The notes under the pieces are model-generated. The model was not told where the DNA came from. It worked only from the letters and a program-made list of their open reading frames with translations, and searched no databases. From Verrucomicrobia bacterium 12-59-8 (GTDB lineage: Bacteria > Verrucomicrobiota > Verrucomicrobiae > Verrucomicrobiales > Verrucomicrobiaceae), in NCBI GenBank assembly GCA_002279765.1, contig NCCR01000057.1, forward strand, positions 1-14,265: a stretch of 14,265 bases of DNA. The letters run 5' to 3'. Both the position numbers and the translations under genes were made by a program. Of the stretch, positions 13,982-14,265 are shown in pieces (within the stretch, counting starts at the first letter, position 1; each line of letters begins with the position of its first letter).

Positions 13982-14265
13982 TCAAAAATCCCAGCGCTGC
14001 CCTTTGCCCATTGCAGGGGCGACCTCAATGAAGTCGATCTCACCATCAGGCAAATAAACACGCAGCGTTCCCAGCGGCCCCTTGTCACTCAGCTCAATCT
14101 TCAGCTCCTGCCAGTCACCCGCTTTGACCTCAAGTGCAGCGGAATGAATCACGCTGGGATCAGCCGCAGTGTTGGGAAAGGAGTCAATCTTTCCTTCGCC
14201 ACCAAGTTCGCTGCGCACGCGCAGTGTCACCGTGGCAGGTCCGTTCATCTTCGCCATCCCATAAT
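13982..14265 (-). CDS. C-terminal part of an unidentified protein with a beta-sandwich-like end (runs off right edge)
   Basis: The minus-strand frame is open from the window edge (codons for YG precede the first Met) to the TGA at 13982, so the ATG at 14257 is probably internal. About 94 residues are visible. The sequence alternates short strands: GPATVTLRVRSELGGEGKI, HSAALEVKAGDWQELKIELSDKGPLGTLRVYLPDGEIDFIEVAP. This looks like a C-terminal jelly-roll or carbohydrate-binding-like module of the sort found at the end of secreted sulfatases and glycoside hydrolases in Verrucomicrobiota and Planctomycetota. The catalytic part is outside the window, so I do not name a function. It lies immediately upstream of the Dabb gene. 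Confidence 0.65.
   Translation of the reverse strand, partial: YGMAKMNGPATVTLRVRSELGGEGKIDSFPNTAADPSVIHSAALEVKAGDWQELKIELSDKGPLGTLRVYLPDGEIDFIEVAPAMGKGQRWDF

Overview
The window looks like chromosomal DNA from a GC-rich member of the PVC group, most likely a Verrucomicrobiota species of the Prosthecobacter/Verrucomicrobium kind. This is inferred from the gene mix: an autotransporter-associated beta-strand repeat protein, a stand-alone SWIB protein with a histone-H1-like lysine/alanine tail, a PQQ-type propeller protein, Dabb proteins and a possible sulfatase-like C-terminus. No rRNA, tRNA, CRISPR array, insertion sequence or phage gene was seen.

Left part (1-6719). A large repeat-rich surface or secreted protein runs leftwards off the edge (1-1653, minus). 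Its reading frame is open for all 551 codons but has no stop inside the window. Divergent from it, a rightward operon begins with riboflavin synthase (ribE). Next come an ABC ATPase, an 845-residue double-FtsX permease and a secreted AttH/CrtC-type lipocalin-fold protein. All four genes overlap or nearly touch. The last three correspond to the AttEFGH exporter module, with AttF and AttG apparently fused.

Middle part (6738-9453). All genes are on the minus strand. In transcription order they are a PQQ-propeller protein with a signal peptide, a small basic protein with a helix-turn-helix-like segment and an alanine-rich tail that ends at a strong intrinsic terminator, an isolated nuoA (complex I subunit A), and a Dabb-domain protein.

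Right part (9540-14265). A secreted helical protein of unknown function is followed by a tandem universal stress protein. Twelve bases later comes a PAS sensor kinase whose PAS domain keeps the FixL heme-ligand histidine and the distal O2-contacting arginine. A NarL/FixJ-type response regulator overlaps the kinase. Together these three genes look like a heme- or oxygen-linked stress signalling operon. A 363-base gap with no convincing gene follows, then the SWIB protein with its own terminator. At the right edge, on the minus strand, are a second Dabb protein and the C-terminal part of a protein continuing outside the window.

A cross-cutting observation is that most genes heading a transcription unit have no Shine-Dalgarno sequence. 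Many have a pyrimidine-rich, purine-poor tract right before the ATG instead. Genes inside the ribE/att operon rely on stop/start overlaps or a normal GGAGG.
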